NCBI GenBank assembly: GCA_959026535.1
Contig: CAUFMB010000009.1
Span: forward strand, 1-55,815
Direction of reading: 5' to 3'
DNA: 55,815 bases
Origin: an uncultured Collinsella sp.
Lineage (GTDB): Bacteria > Actinomycetota > Coriobacteriia > Coriobacteriales > Coriobacteriaceae
A model generated the notes under the pieces. That model ran no database searches and was not told the origin of the DNA. It saw only the letters and a list, made by a program, of their open reading frames with translations. Position numbers and translations under genes: made by a program. Shown piece by piece: positions 1-8,423 of the stretch; position 1 is the stretch's first letter, and every line of letters starts with the position of its first letter.

Positions 1-311
1 GAAAACGCTTCGCGTTTCCTCAGCTCCGCACCCTTGCGGGTTCGAATCCCTCTGCGATGGGCCCAAAAAGGAAAGGCCCCCATCGCTGGGAGCCTTTTCA
101 ATCAAGTGGTGGGCGATGAGGGATGTCCGCGTGCGGCTGGCGCCGCCCGCTTCCGCTTCGTCGCTTCGCTCCTCGCGTGCTGCGCTGGAAAACGCTTCGC
201 GTTTCCTCAGCTCCGCACCCTTGCGGGTTCGAATCCCTCTGCACTGGGCACAAAAAAAGAAAGGCCCCCATCGCTGGGAGCCTTTTCAATCAAGTGGTGG
301 GCGATGAGGGA
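1..311 (-). repeat. 188-bp tandem repeat duplicating the tRNA-Val 3' end and its terminator
   Basis: Bases 1-55 recur at 188-242, and bases 71-123 recur at 259-311 (53 bp, identical by eye), so the segment is a tandem repeat of period about 187-188 that runs off the left edge. Read with the tRNA (minus strand), one unit holds the tRNA-Val 3' end with CCA, a terminator, an inverted copy of the tRNA T-arm (GGGTTCGAATCCCTC on the plus strand, 226-240), and a roughly 105-bp GC-rich core with GCGAAGCG palindromes. The core ends ACGCGGACAT directly before the next tRNA 3' end. The fragment at 107-123 is only a tRNA tail, not a functional tRNA. A unit of the same architecture follows tRNA-Thr near 36 kb. 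Confidence 0.85.
251..286 (-). terminator. Terminator of tRNA-Val
   Basis: On the minus strand an 11-bp stem (AAAGGCTCCCA / TGGGGGCCTTT) with loop GCGA is followed by a seven-T run. It sits 9 bp beyond the encoded CCA. A second copy (about 62-98) belongs to the tandem duplication and has a shorter T tract. Confidence 0.8.
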
Positions 312-370
312 TTCGAACCCCCAGCCTTGTGCGTGTAAAGCACCTGCGCTAACCGTTGCGCCAATCGCCC
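295..370 (-). tRNA. tRNA-Val (anticodon TAC)
   Basis: The 76-nt cloverleaf has acceptor stem GGGCGAT/ATCGCCC, discriminator A and an encoded CCA. The anticodon loop is TTTACAC with TAC at the centre, and the T-arm is GGGGGTTCGAATCCCTC. A TATACT -10 box lies at 381-386 on the minus strand. Its 3' end and terminator are duplicated further downstream. Confidence 0.95.
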
Positions 371-380
371 GCAGGAATTG

Positions 381-386
381 AGTATA
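381..386 (-). promoter_or_regulatory. -10 box of tRNA-Val
   Basis: TATACT on the minus strand lies 10 bp before the tRNA 5' end. No convincing -35 is seen. The box lies in the 57-bp gap after asnB, so the tRNA probably has its own start. Confidence 0.5.
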
Positions 387-427
387 GCGGAAACCCCGTG
401 CTGTTCACCGCTAATCCATAACGAAAC

Positions 428-2296
428 TTAGGCGGCGACTTTGGCGCCCTTGTCCTCGTCGATAAAGAAGCGCTTATACCAGATGAGGAACGTCAGTGTG
501 GTATAGATCTTGCGCTGGTTGAGCGCGCGACCCTCAAAGTGATCGTCAAGCAGTTTCATGAGCGCATCGGTGTCAAAGAAATCGGCAGCCCACGGTGCGG
601 TGAAGTATTCCTTTACGTAGTCGTAGTACTTTTGCTCGCGCAGCCAGAACTTGACCGGTACGGGGAAGCCCACCTTCTTGCGCGTTGCCCACTCGTCGGG
701 CAGCGTACGGTTGGCAGCGTGACGCAGAACGAGCTTGCAGCCTTCTTCGTTAACACGGTAGTTGGCGGGAATGTGCTCGGCAAACTCCATGACCTTCTTG
801 TCCAGGAACGGGACGCGAAGCTCCAGAGAATGCGCCATGCACATCTTGTCTGCTTTGAGCAGAATATCGCCCGGCAGCCACATGTTCATATCCAGATACT
901 GTTTCTTGGAAAGCTCGCAGCAATCGGGAACCTGCTTGTAGTACTCGGCGCACATCTCGGCGGCGTTCTTGCCGGTGTCATAAGCGGGCTTGAGCACCTC
1001 GTCGACCTCGGAGGGGTCGAACACCTTTGCCTGACCCACATACCAGCGCTCGGGAACCTCGGCGCATTTCGTCAGGAAGTTGTGGCCCTTAAAGTAGGGG
1101 AGATGCTGAACGAGCGAGCCCAGGGCGCGACGTACGCCGAGCGGCACGCGCTTCTTAAAGGAGCGCATCTCGGGGGTGTCCTCGTACCACTCGTAGCCGG
1201 CAAACAGCTCGTCGGCACCCTCGCCCGAAAGGACGACGGTGACCTCCTCAGAAGCCATCTGCGCCAGATAGTACAGCGGCACGCTGGACAGGTTCGATTG
1301 CGGCTCGTCCATGTGATACTGGATATCGGGCAGTGCATCGAAGAACTCGTCGGCGGTAATCATCTTGCGGACGTTCTTGATGCCCAGCTTGTCGGAAAGC
1401 TCGGCAGCGTAGTTGGTCTCGTTGAAGTTCTTGTAATCAAAGCCGACAGAATACGTGGTGTCGGGCATGAGACAGGCGGCAATGTAGCTGGAGTCCACGC
1501 CGCCAGAAAGGAACGAGCCCACCTTAACATCGGCGATTCGGTGTGCAGCGACGCTTTCGTGCACGACCTTGTCGCACTCGTCCACGTACTCCTCGAAGGT
1601 CTTGGAGTTGTCGTCGGTGAAGTCACAGCTCCAGTAACGCTTGATGTCCATGGTGTTGGTCGTCAGGTCATACGTAAAGCAATGCGCCGGGGCAAGCTTG
1701 AACACGCCCTTAAAGAAGGTCTCCTCCGTGGCGGGGAATTGCAGCGTCAGGTAGGGGCGCAGCGCGTCGTGGTTGACAGCCTTCTCAAACTTGGGATGGT
1801 CCAGGAAGCTCTTGATCTCGGAGCCAAACAGCAGCGAGCCATCGGATGCCTGGTAGTAATAGAACGGCTTGATACCAAAGATGTCGCGAGCGCCAAAGAG
1901 TTTGTTCTTGTTCTGGTCGTGAATCACGAACGCGTACATGCCGCGCAGGCGGTTGACCAGGTCCTCGCCCCACTCCTCGTAACCATGCACCAGGACCTCG
2001 GTATCAGCGTTGCAGTGGAAGGCGTAGCCGGCTGCCTCCAGCTCGGCGCGAAGCTCCTGGAAGTTGTAGATCTCTCCGTTGAAGACAATCGTGACCTTGC
2101 CGTCGTCGCTCGACATGGGCTGAGCTCCAGCTTCGGAAAGATCGAGAATCGAAAGACGACGGAAGCCAAGGGCAACGTTGTCGACGATATGCTGGCCGCC
2201 CATATCGGGACCACGGTGGATGATGCGATTCATCATAGCCGTGAGAACCAGCTCACTCTGTTCATCTGTACCGGTAAAACCGACAAAACCGCACAT
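428..2296 (-). CDS. asnB: Asparagine synthetase B, glutamine-hydrolysing
   Basis: This enzyme makes asparagine from aspartate, glutamine and ATP in the cytoplasm. The start is set at the ATG giving MCGFVGFTG, because Cys2 is the catalytic nucleophile of class II glutaminase domains and AAAGGAT lies just upstream; an in-frame extension of 57 codons upstream is ignored. The N-terminal amidotransferase half (about 1-210) contains HRGPDMGGQ. The synthetase half contains the PP-loop SGGVDSS and the GEGADELFAGY motif. The 622-residue length suits the actinobacterial/Bacillus AsnB type. It is divergent from the murE-like gene, with 300 bp between them. A near-perfect inverted repeat at 2329-2349 lies in its leader. 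Confidence 0.95.
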   Translation of the reverse strand: MCGFVGFTGTDEQSELVLTAMMNRIIHRGPDMGGQHIVDNVALGFRRLSILDLSEAGAQPMSSDDGKVTIVFNGEIYNFQELRAELEAAGYAFHCNADTEVLVHGYEEWGEDLVNRLRGMYAFVIHDQNKNKLFGARDIFGIKPFYYYQASDGSLLFGSEIKSFLDHPKFEKAVNHDALRPYLTLQFPATEETFFKGVFKLAPAHCFTYDLTTNTMDIKRYWSCDFTDDNSKTFEEYVDECDKVVHESVAAHRIADVKVGSFLSGGVDSSYIAACLMPDTTYSVGFDYKNFNETNYAAELSDKLGIKNVRKMITADEFFDALPDIQYHMDEPQSNLSSVPLYYLAQMASEEVTVVLSGEGADELFAGYEWYEDTPEMRSFKKRVPLGVRRALGSLVQHLPYFKGHNFLTKCAEVPERWYVGQAKVFDPSEVDEVLKPAYDTGKNAAEMCAEYYKQVPDCCELSKKQYLDMNMWLPGDILLKADKMCMAHSLELRVPFLDKKVMEFAEHIPANYRVNEEGCKLVLRHAANRTLPDEWATRKKVGFPVPVKFWLREQKYYDYVKEYFTAPWAADFFDTDALMKLLDDHFEGRALNQRKIYTTLTFLIWYKRFFIDEDKGAKVAA

Positions 2297-2328
2297 GCAA
2301 GATCCTTTCTGCTGACGGCTCAGGTGTA

Positions 2329-2349
2329 CTGCCGCAAGGATTGTGGCAG
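2329..2349. promoter_or_regulatory. Inverted repeat in the asnB leader
   Basis: CTGCCGCAA and TTGTGGCAG flank a 3-bp centre (8 of 9 pairs match), 33 bp upstream of the asnB start. A TTGACA hexamer (minus strand, 2354-2359) lies next to it, so the repeat would cover the spacer or -10 region. It could be an operator or a small RNA hairpin; which one is not decided by sequence. Confidence 0.35.
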
Positions 2350-2596
2350 CTGATGTCAAATAATCTTTACTATCATGCCAATCTTTTGTTTCGTGATAGG
2401 GCATAAGCGCCGAGCGAACCGAAAAAACCACGGCGTGACTCGTCCGGGCTTCCGGTAGCGGTTCCAAGATTTAGCAATCTGTGCCCGATACAAGATTGGG
2501 CGGCATATTACGATGGCTGCTAGTATTGAAAGGGTTTTGTTGAATCGGTTTGGTCTCGAGGCAATTGAGGCTGGGCTTAGCGAGAGAGGTCTTTGT

Positions 2597-4114
2597 ATGT
2601 CGAGTCCGACACAAGAGAAGCTAACTCTGATGCGCTATATAGAGTTGCTCGAGGAAGATGACCTTGTTGTTTCCAGACCGAGCGCTTCGTGCGACCAGCG
2701 CATTGAGTTTGCAACTGATGACTCGCGCCAGGTGCGTCCGGGCACGTTGTTTGTCTGCAAGGGCCGTACGTTTAAGCGCGAGTACCTGCTTTCGGCAATC
2801 TCCGATGGCGCCGTGGCCTACGTTTCCGAGGTCGATTACGATGTTGATCTTCCCGCGGTGATTGTGAGTGATATTCGTCGCACGCTCGCCGTGGTGGCAG
2901 ATGCCTTTTATGGGCACCCGTCGGGTAAGGTGAAGGTCTGCGCCTTTACAGGCACCAAGGGCAAGTCGACCTGTAGCTTTTATCTGCGCGGCATTCTCGC
3001 CAACGAGGCCAAGATTACGGGCTGTCATCGACCCGCTCTTAATACGGGCATTGAGTTCGACGACGGCATCGAGACGGGCCCTTCCAAACTGACGACCCCC
3101 GAATCCTTCATGCTGCAGTCTCGCATCGCGCATGCTGCGGAGGCGGGTGCCCCGTGGCTGGTTATGGAGGCATCGAGCCAGGGCCTCAAATACGAGCGCA
3201 CGGGCAAGATCGCCTTTGAAGTCGGCGCCTTTACCAATATCGGCGAGGATCACATTTCGCCGATTGAGCATCCGACACTCGAGGATTACTTTGCCAGCAA
3301 GCTCAAAATTTTCTCGCAGAGCCGTTTTGCCGTGGTCAATCTCGATATGGATAAAGTCGATCGTGTACTCGAGGCGGCATCTCGTTGCGAACGTACGGTG
3401 ACGTTCTCCCTGACCGACGAGCGTGCCGACGTGCTTGCGCTGGCGATTCGCAATGGTGACTGCGGCGTGGTGGCAACGGTGCGCACGCCCCGCTTTACGC
3501 GCGACATTGTGATTCCCACGCCGGTTAAGTTCAATGTGTCCAACGCGCTTGCCGCTATTGCCTGCGCCGAGGCCCTGGGCATTTCCGAAGAGGGTATCGT
3601 CCACGGCTTTGAGGGCGTCTTCGTTCCCGGCCGTATGGAGCTCTATCCGTCCGTATCGGGCAAAATCTTGGGCATCGTCGATTTTGCACATAACGGCATG
3701 AGCCTCGAGACGCTCCTGCGTGACTTGCGCGAGAACTATCCCGAGCGCGAGCTGGCGGTTGTATTTGGCGCTACGGGCGGTAAGGGTGTCGATCGACGCA
3801 CCACGATGGGTATCGCCGCTGGCAAGTATGCCGACCGAATCGTGATTACCGAGGACGACCCCGGCCCCGAGGATGTCGAGGATATTTGCGCCGAGATCGC
3901 GCGCAACGTTCAAGCGCAGGGAAATGATAACTGGCAAATCGTGACTGATCGCGTTGCCGCTATCGAGACTGCCGTGCGTGAGACCGTCCGTCCTGCCGTG
4001 GTCATCGTGACCGGTAAGGGCGAGGAAGAGCGTATGCTGCGCAAGAACGGACCCGAGCCTTGTGAGCGCGATGGTTCGATTCTCAAGCGCATCCTTGCGG
4101 CGTACGACGCCTAA
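2597..4114 (+). CDS. murE: MurE-family UDP-N-acetylmuramyl-peptide ligase
   Basis: Probable ATP-dependent ligase adding the third amino acid to UDP-MurNAc-L-Ala-D-Glu in peptidoglycan synthesis. The P-loop reads AFTGTKGKST, the central domain has MEASSQGLKYERTGK and EDHISPIEHP, and the C-terminal domain has FGATGGKGVDRR. Where diaminopimelate-adding MurE enzymes have DNPR, this protein has DDPGPED, so the substrate is probably not meso-DAP; lysine or ornithine is an inference. The start was chosen at the ATG after GAGAGAGGT; a 28-codon in-frame upstream extension lacks a ribosome site. The protein has 505 residues, which is normal. HAD phosphatase, murI and rph follow on the same strand. Confidence 0.85.
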   Translation: MSSPTQEKLTLMRYIELLEEDDLVVSRPSASCDQRIEFATDDSRQVRPGTLFVCKGRTFKREYLLSAISDGAVAYVSEVDYDVDLPAVIVSDIRRTLAVVADAFYGHPSGKVKVCAFTGTKGKSTCSFYLRGILANEAKITGCHRPALNTGIEFDDGIETGPSKLTTPESFMLQSRIAHAAEAGAPWLVMEASSQGLKYERTGKIAFEVGAFTNIGEDHISPIEHPTLEDYFASKLKIFSQSRFAVVNLDMDKVDRVLEAASRCERTVTFSLTDERADVLALAIRNGDCGVVATVRTPRFTRDIVIPTPVKFNVSNALAAIACAEALGISEEGIVHGFEGVFVPGRMELYPSVSGKILGIVDFAHNGMSLETLLRDLRENYPERELAVVFGATGGKGVDRRTTMGIAAGKYADRIVITEDDPGPEDVEDICAEIARNVQAQGNDNWQIVTDRVAAIETAVRETVRPAVVIVTGKGEEERMLRKNGPEPCERDGSILKRILAAYDA

Positions 4115-4147
4115 GACCAGAAGCCCCTTCTACGTAATGGAGTAACC

Positions 4148-5059
4148 ATGTCCCACAATATCTTGCCGACCGTCGCTGAGCTTTCGGGCGAGATGCGCGA
4201 ACGCCTTGCCAAGGTTAAGTACGTCTTTACCGACTTGGACGCCACCATGCTCGCGCCCGGCTCGTGCGTGCTGCGCGACAACGACGGCAACCCCTCGACC
4301 AAGCTCGTCGAGGCTGTCGTGGCACTTGCCCGCGCCGGCATCCAGGTGGTCCCCACCTCGGGCCGCAACCGTACTATGATCCACGAGGATGCGCGCGTGC
4401 TCGGCCTCAACTCCTACATCGGCGAGATGGGCGGCCTGGTCATGTACGATCTCAAGGCCAACGATTGGGAGTATCTGACCGGCGACATGCCCTACGACCC
4501 CGCCTGCGGCCTCACACCGCATCAGGTGATCGAACAGACTAGCGTGTGCGAGAAGATTCTCGCCCGCTGGCCGCATAAGATCGAGTACCACAATGACATG
4601 TCGACTGGCTACAAGTACCGCGAGGTCACCGTCGGCATGCGCGGCGATGTGCCCGACGACGAGGTCCAGGCCATCCTGGACGAGGCCGGCTGCGGCCTGG
4701 TCTGGGCCTGCAACGGTCACCTGACGCATCTGTCCAAGCCGACGACGCTCGAGCTCGAACGCGTCGAGGACGGCCGCGCGTTTAACATCAATCCCGCCGG
4801 CCTCAACAAGGGCGTTGCCATCGCACGTTTCTGTGAGCACTTGGGTATCGAGCGCGAGGAGACGCTGGCGCTCGGCGATTCCGAGTCCGACTTCTACATG
4901 GCTGACCACGTGGGCACGTTCTGCCTGGTCGAGAACGGTTTGACCAGCGCCGGCGCGCCCGAGTTCCTGGATGCCTGCGATAACGCCTACGTCACGCGCG
5001 GCAAGATTGTCGACGGCTGGGCGGCAACGGCAGAGCTGCTCGTCGCGGCCCGTTCGTAG
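4148..5059 (+). CDS. HAD-superfamily (Cof-type) phosphatase
   Basis: Cytoplasmic phosphatase of the haloacid dehalogenase superfamily; the substrate is unknown. Motif I is FTDLDATML (nucleophile Asp and acid/base Asp), motif II is TSGRNRTM and motif IV is LGDSESDFYMAD. A cap domain fills the region between motif II and the late motifs, as in Cof or mannosyl-3-phosphoglycerate phosphatases. The start ATG follows GGAG at a normal distance, 33 bp after the murE-like gene, which suggests co-transcription. The 303-residue length is typical. It may act on a sugar phosphate, but nothing nearby fixes this. Confidence 0.85.
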   Translation: MSHNILPTVAELSGEMRERLAKVKYVFTDLDATMLAPGSCVLRDNDGNPSTKLVEAVVALARAGIQVVPTSGRNRTMIHEDARVLGLNSYIGEMGGLVMYDLKANDWEYLTGDMPYDPACGLTPHQVIEQTSVCEKILARWPHKIEYHNDMSTGYKYREVTVGMRGDVPDDEVQAILDEAGCGLVWACNGHLTHLSKPTTLELERVEDGRAFNINPAGLNKGVAIARFCEHLGIEREETLALGDSESDFYMADHVGTFCLVENGLTSAGAPEFLDACDNAYVTRGKIVDGWAATAELLVAARS

Positions 5060-5112
5060 TGCGGTCCTATCGTTCTGAGCCATGTCTTTTCGAGAGAGAA
5101 TCTGGTGAGGTA

Positions 5113-5997
5113 ATGTCCGATATCGAGAATCTGGCAGGTGACACGCGTCCGATCGGTGTGTTCGACTCGGGTCTGGGCGGTCTGACGGTTGCACGCGCCA
5201 TCGCAACGGCGTTGCCGCACGAGTCCGTCTACTACTTTGGCGACACCAAGCGCTGCCCCTACGGCACACGCACCGAGGACGAGGTGCGCTCGTTTGCACT
5301 GCAGGCGGGCCGTTGGCTGTCGAAGCACGATGTCAAGATCATGGTCATCGCCTGCAATACGGCGACCGCTGCGGCCTTGCGTTTGGCCCAGCAGGTGCTC
5401 GACGTCCCCGTCATCGGTGTGATCGCACCGGGCGCACGCGCGGCAATCAACAGCACCCGCACGCGCCGGGTGGGCGTGCTCGCCACCAACCTCACCATTC
5501 GCTCAGGCGCTTACACGCGTGCCATTCAGGACCTGGATGCCGGCGTCGACGTATACGGCTGCCCTGCCTCGAGCTTTGTCGAGGTCGTTGAGCATGAGCT
5601 CGCCTCGGGCGCGCACCTGCAAGAGCAGTGGCTCGAGAACGAGGACATCTTTGATACGCCTGCCGTACGCGCGCTGGTCGGTGCCACGGTTGAACCGCTG
5701 CGCGACCACGGCATCGATACCGTGGTACTCGGCTGCACGCATTTTCCGCTGCTCGTGGGGCCTATTCGCCATGCGCTGGGGCCCGGGGTGCGCGTGGTGA
5801 GTTCCGCCGAGGAGACTACGCGCGAGCTGACCGATATCCTCACACGCCGCGAGCAGCTGGCGGGCGACGCAGCCGAGCCGCAGCATCGTTTTGCAACGAC
5901 GGCCGATAACATTGCTGAGTTTGCGGTGGCGGGCAGTTTTATCTTTGGCCAGCCGCTCAAGAGCATTGAGCATATCGATATCGACGAACTCAAATAG
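5113..5997 (+). CDS. murI: Glutamate racemase
   Basis: Converts L-glutamate to D-glutamate for peptidoglycan. The N-terminus carries IGVFDSGLGGLTV, and the two catalytic cysteines sit in IACNTATAAALR and LGCTHFPLL. The start is the ATG after GTGAGG; an upstream in-frame extension beginning at 5059 is not needed and would abut the preceding gene. The protein has 294 residues, a little longer than usual because of the leader MSDIENLAGDTRP. It lies between a phosphatase and rph; murI-rph-rdgB is a known conserved order in Gram-positive bacteria. Confidence 0.95.
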   Translation: MSDIENLAGDTRPIGVFDSGLGGLTVARAIATALPHESVYYFGDTKRCPYGTRTEDEVRSFALQAGRWLSKHDVKIMVIACNTATAAALRLAQQVLDVPVIGVIAPGARAAINSTRTRRVGVLATNLTIRSGAYTRAIQDLDAGVDVYGCPASSFVEVVEHELASGAHLQEQWLENEDIFDTPAVRALVGATVEPLRDHGIDTVVLGCTHFPLLVGPIRHALGPGVRVVSSAEETTRELTDILTRREQLAGDAAEPQHRFATTADNIAEFAVAGSFIFGQPLKSIEHIDIDELK

Positions 5998-6052
5998 ATA
6001 TAAGGTCACCGACCAAAGGCTCACGTTCACCTTTTGCCGAAAGGATTTTTCT

Positions 6053-6778
6053 ATGGAGTATATGCAGGTCAATCGTGCCAACGGCCGCACTGCCGATGAG
6101 CTGCGCCCCATCAAGCTTACTCGCGGCGTCATGAAGCACGCCCACGGCTCGTGCCTGGCCGAGTTTGGCGATACTCGCGTGCTGTGCGCTGCCACCATCG
6201 AGGAGGGCGTACCGGGCTGGCGCAAGGGCGCCAAGGCCGGTTGGGTAACGGCGGAGTACGCCATGCTGCCGGCATCGACCGGCAAGCGCTGCAAGCGCGA
6301 GCACGCCAACCGCAAGGGTCGCTCCATGGAGATTGAGCGTCTGATCGGCCGTAGCCTGCGCACCGTCGTCAATATGAAGGCACTCGGCGAGTACACCGTT
6401 ACCGTCGACTGCGACGTGATTCAGGCAGACGGCGGCACGCGAACGGCGAGCATTACCGGCGCCTGGGTGGCGCTGCACGACGCCCTTGCCATGTGGGTCG
6501 AGGCGGGTAAGCTCGAGCGCATTCCGCTCACGGGCCAGGTCGCCGCGATTTCCATGGGCGTTGTCGACGGCAACACCCTGCTCGACCTGGATTATTCCGA
6601 GGACAGTCACGCCGAGGTCGACATGAACCTTGTCGCCACCGATACCGGTGAGATGATCGAGCTCCAGGGCACTGGCGAGCAAGCGCCCTTCGACCGCAAG
6701 CGCCTCAATGCCCTGCTCGATTTGGGTGACAAGGGCATTGCCGAGCTCATCGAGCTCCAGCGCCAAGCCCTCGCCTAA
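6053..6778 (+). CDS. rph: Ribonuclease PH
   Basis: Phosphorolytic 3'-5' exoribonuclease that trims tRNA 3' ends. Typical features are VNRANGRTADELRPIK at the N-terminus, the SCLAEFGDTRVLC segment, RGRSMEIERLIGRSLR, and CDVIQADGGTRTASITGA. The start follows AAAGGA by 7 bp; longer in-frame extensions overlap murI and are rejected. The protein has 241 residues. The stop codon overlaps the left arm of a hairpin terminator (6777-6814), a pattern repeated at three other genes in this window. Confidence 0.95.
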   Translation: MEYMQVNRANGRTADELRPIKLTRGVMKHAHGSCLAEFGDTRVLCAATIEEGVPGWRKGAKAGWVTAEYAMLPASTGKRCKREHANRKGRSMEIERLIGRSLRTVVNMKALGEYTVTVDCDVIQADGGTRTASITGAWVALHDALAMWVEAGKLERIPLTGQVAAISMGVVDGNTLLDLDYSEDSHAEVDMNLVATDTGEMIELQGTGEQAPFDRKRLNALLDLGDKGIAELIELQRQALA

Positions 6779-6814
6779 CCTGCCAAAAAGGGATGTTAAT
6801 TTTGGCAGGTTTTA
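6777..6814 (+). terminator. Stop-overlapping hairpin terminator after rph
   Basis: A 12-bp stem (AACCTGCCAAAA / TTTTGGCAGGTT) has loop AGGGATGTTAA and a following T run. Its first two bases are the last two of the rph stop codon. It belongs with the AAACC-type hairpins at 43183, 45898 and 48976. Confidence 0.75.
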
Positions 6815-6845
6815 TCTGCGGAAACGCCGATAGATAAGGTTGATG

Positions 6846-6890
6846 TCACATGAAAGGGGAGACGCCGACGGACCGGTCCCTTTTACGTGA
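6846..6890. repeat. GGGGA/GGTCCC hairpin before rdgB
   Basis: Imperfect arms TCACATGAAAGGGGA and GGTCCCTTTTACGTGA enclose a short GC-rich loop. It lies between the rph terminator and the rdgB ribosome site and resembles the other GGGGAC hairpins of the window. A small open frame starting at 6850 runs into rdgB but has no ribosome site. Confidence 0.5.
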
Positions 6891-6918
6891 CTTTGCTATA
6901 CGGACAAGGAGACCACTC

Positions 6919-7560
6919 ATGGCACTTGAGAAGATTGACATCGACACCCTCGACCCGGCAGCGACCATTGTCGTGGCAACGGGCAACGCCCATAAGCTCA
7001 CCGAGATCGAGGCCATTTTGGGCAAGGTCATGCCCGAGGTTCGCTTTGTGGCGCTCGGCCAGCTGGGTGATTTTGAGGATCCCGAGGAAAACGGCACGAC
7101 GTTTTTGGAGAACGCCATCATCAAGGCGCAGGCTGCCGTCGAGGAGACGGGCCTTATGGCCATCGCCGACGATTCTGGCTTGGTCGTCGACGCGCTGGAC
7201 GGCAAGCCGGGCGTGTATAGCGCACGCTATGCGGGCGTGCATGGCGACGATGCCGCCAACAACGCCAAGCTGCTCGTGAATCTGGAGGGCGTGGCAGACG
7301 AGGATCGCACTGCACGCTTTATGAGCGTCGTCGCGCTCATCGACACGGACGGCCTGGTCACCTATGGTGAGGGCACCTGCGAGGGCGTTATCGCGCACGA
7401 GGGCCGCGGCGATCACGGCTTTGGCTACGACCCGCTGTTCCTGCCGGTCGATACGCCGGGCAAGACTATGGCCGAGCTCACGGCGGACGAGAAGAACGCC
7501 ATCAGCCATCGATTCCATGCGCTCGAGCATCTGTCCGCCAAGCTGACGGGCGAGGAGTAG
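6919..7560 (+). CDS. rdgB: XTP/dITP diphosphatase (Ham1/RdgB family)
   Basis: House-cleaning pyrophosphatase that removes dITP, dHAPTP and XTP from the nucleotide pool. Signature segments are VVATGNAHKLTEIEAIL, ADDSGLVVDALDGKPGVYS and FGYDPLFLP. The start follows AAGGAGACCACTC; an upstream in-frame extension to 6850 falls inside a hairpin and is rejected. The protein has 213 residues. dtd begins 3 bp after its stop, so the two are co-translated. Confidence 0.95.
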   Translation: MALEKIDIDTLDPAATIVVATGNAHKLTEIEAILGKVMPEVRFVALGQLGDFEDPEENGTTFLENAIIKAQAAVEETGLMAIADDSGLVVDALDGKPGVYSARYAGVHGDDAANNAKLLVNLEGVADEDRTARFMSVVALIDTDGLVTYGEGTCEGVIAHEGRGDHGFGYDPLFLPVDTPGKTMAELTADEKNAISHRFHALEHLSAKLTGEE

Positions 7561-7563
7561 GCC

Positions 7564-8010
7564 GTGCGTGCGGTGGTGCAGCGCGTGCTCAACGCCGGCG
7601 TGACGGTCGACGGCGAGTGCGTGGGCCGCATTGGACGCGGCTATCTGGTGCTGTTGGGCGTGGGCCACGGCGACACGCGCGCCGAGGCTGATAAGCTGTG
7701 GGGCAAGCTCCGGGGCTTGCGCATTAACGAGGACGAGAACGGCAAGACCAACTTGGCGCTTGCCGATGTCGACGGAGAGGTGCTCGTGGTCTCGCAGTTC
7801 ACGCTGTTCGCCGACTGCCGCCACGGCCGCCGTCCGTCGTTTACCGATGCAGGCGCCCCCGATGTTGCCAACGAGCTCTACGAGTACTTCCTGACGCTCG
7901 TTCGTCAAGATGTCGAACACGTGGCGCACGGCATCTTTGGCGCCGATATGAAAGTCGACCTCGTCAACGACGGCCCATTCACCATCGTCCTCGATACCGA
8001 CAATCTGTAA
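7564..8010 (+). CDS. dtd: D-aminoacyl-tRNA deacylase
   Basis: Hydrolyses D-aminoacyl-tRNA and mischarged glycyl-tRNA-Ala, recycling tRNA. It carries the family's SQFTLFADC segment with the catalytic threonine region, RRPSF, and NDGPFTI where most members have a GPVT motif. The start is GTG (MRAVVQRVLNAGV), 3 bp after rdgB. The protein has 148 residues, which is normal. The substitution of Val by Phe in the cross-subunit motif is mild and probably tolerated. Confidence 0.93.
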   Translation: MRAVVQRVLNAGVTVDGECVGRIGRGYLVLLGVGHGDTRAEADKLWGKLRGLRINEDENGKTNLALADVDGEVLVVSQFTLFADCRHGRRPSFTDAGAPDVANELYEYFLTLVRQDVEHVAHGIFGADMKVDLVNDGPFTIVLDTDNL

Positions 8011-8027
8011 GTAGCCAAATTAGCTAC

Positions 8028-8057
8028 TTGCGCGTGTTTGTAACAGGGTGCTATAGT
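8028..8057 (+). promoter_or_regulatory. Promoter of veg-ispE
   Basis: TTGCGC (8028-8033) and TATAGT (8052-8057) are separated by 18 bp, upstream of veg. A short inverted repeat, AAGTAGC / GCTACTT, covers the -35 side (about 8009-8029) and could be a weak terminator of dtd or an operator. Confidence 0.5.
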
Positions 8058-8124
8058 ATTAGAGTTTTGTCTATCTTAGGGGTATTATCCCCTTTTTGAA
8101 TTGCACCTTCTGGAGGCCCTGTTC

Positions 8125-8421
8125 ATGGAAGAGATGGAAGTCAATCACGTCGACGACATCCACGAGAAGCTGACCGATATGGTGGGCGATCGCGTTAAGG
8201 TGAAGGCCAACATGGGCCGCACCCGCGTCGTCGAGCGCATGGGCACCATCAAGAGCGTCCATCCGGCAGTCTTTATCGTCGAGGTCGACGAGCGCCGTGG
8301 CCGCAAGTCGCGTCAGTCCTACCAGTATATTGATGTTCTCACCGGCCAGGTCGAGCTGTTCGACCCCGAGAGCGGCGAGCACATTTTTACCCCGCTCGGC
8401 AATCAGCTCGAGGAGCACTAG
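8125..8421 (+). CDS. veg: Veg-family protein
   Basis: Small protein of the Veg family (DUF1021), linked in Bacillus subtilis to stimulation of biofilm matrix genes; the biochemical role is unsettled. The core (VGDRVKVKANMGRTRVVERM, then PAVFIVEVD, then SYQYIDVLTGQVEL) matches the family pattern of a basic beta-rich domain. The ATG follows CTGGAGG by 8 bp, giving 98 residues, slightly longer than the Bacillus protein at both ends. ispE begins 2 bp after the stop. veg lying near ispE is also the Bacillus arrangement. Confidence 0.85.
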   Translation: MEEMEVNHVDDIHEKLTDMVGDRVKVKANMGRTRVVERMGTIKSVHPAVFIVEVDERRGRKSRQSYQYIDVLTGQVELFDPESGEHIFTPLGNQLEEH

Positions 8422-8423
8422 CG

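Noticed and set aside
34..381. Small open frames across the tRNA-Val repeat
   Set aside because: They run through tRNA sequence and terminators and repeat with the tandem unit; no coding evidence.
539..2353. 604-codon plus-strand frame opposite asnB
   Set aside because: The minus strand encodes a complete, motif-bearing asparagine synthetase; the opposite frame has no recognisable features.
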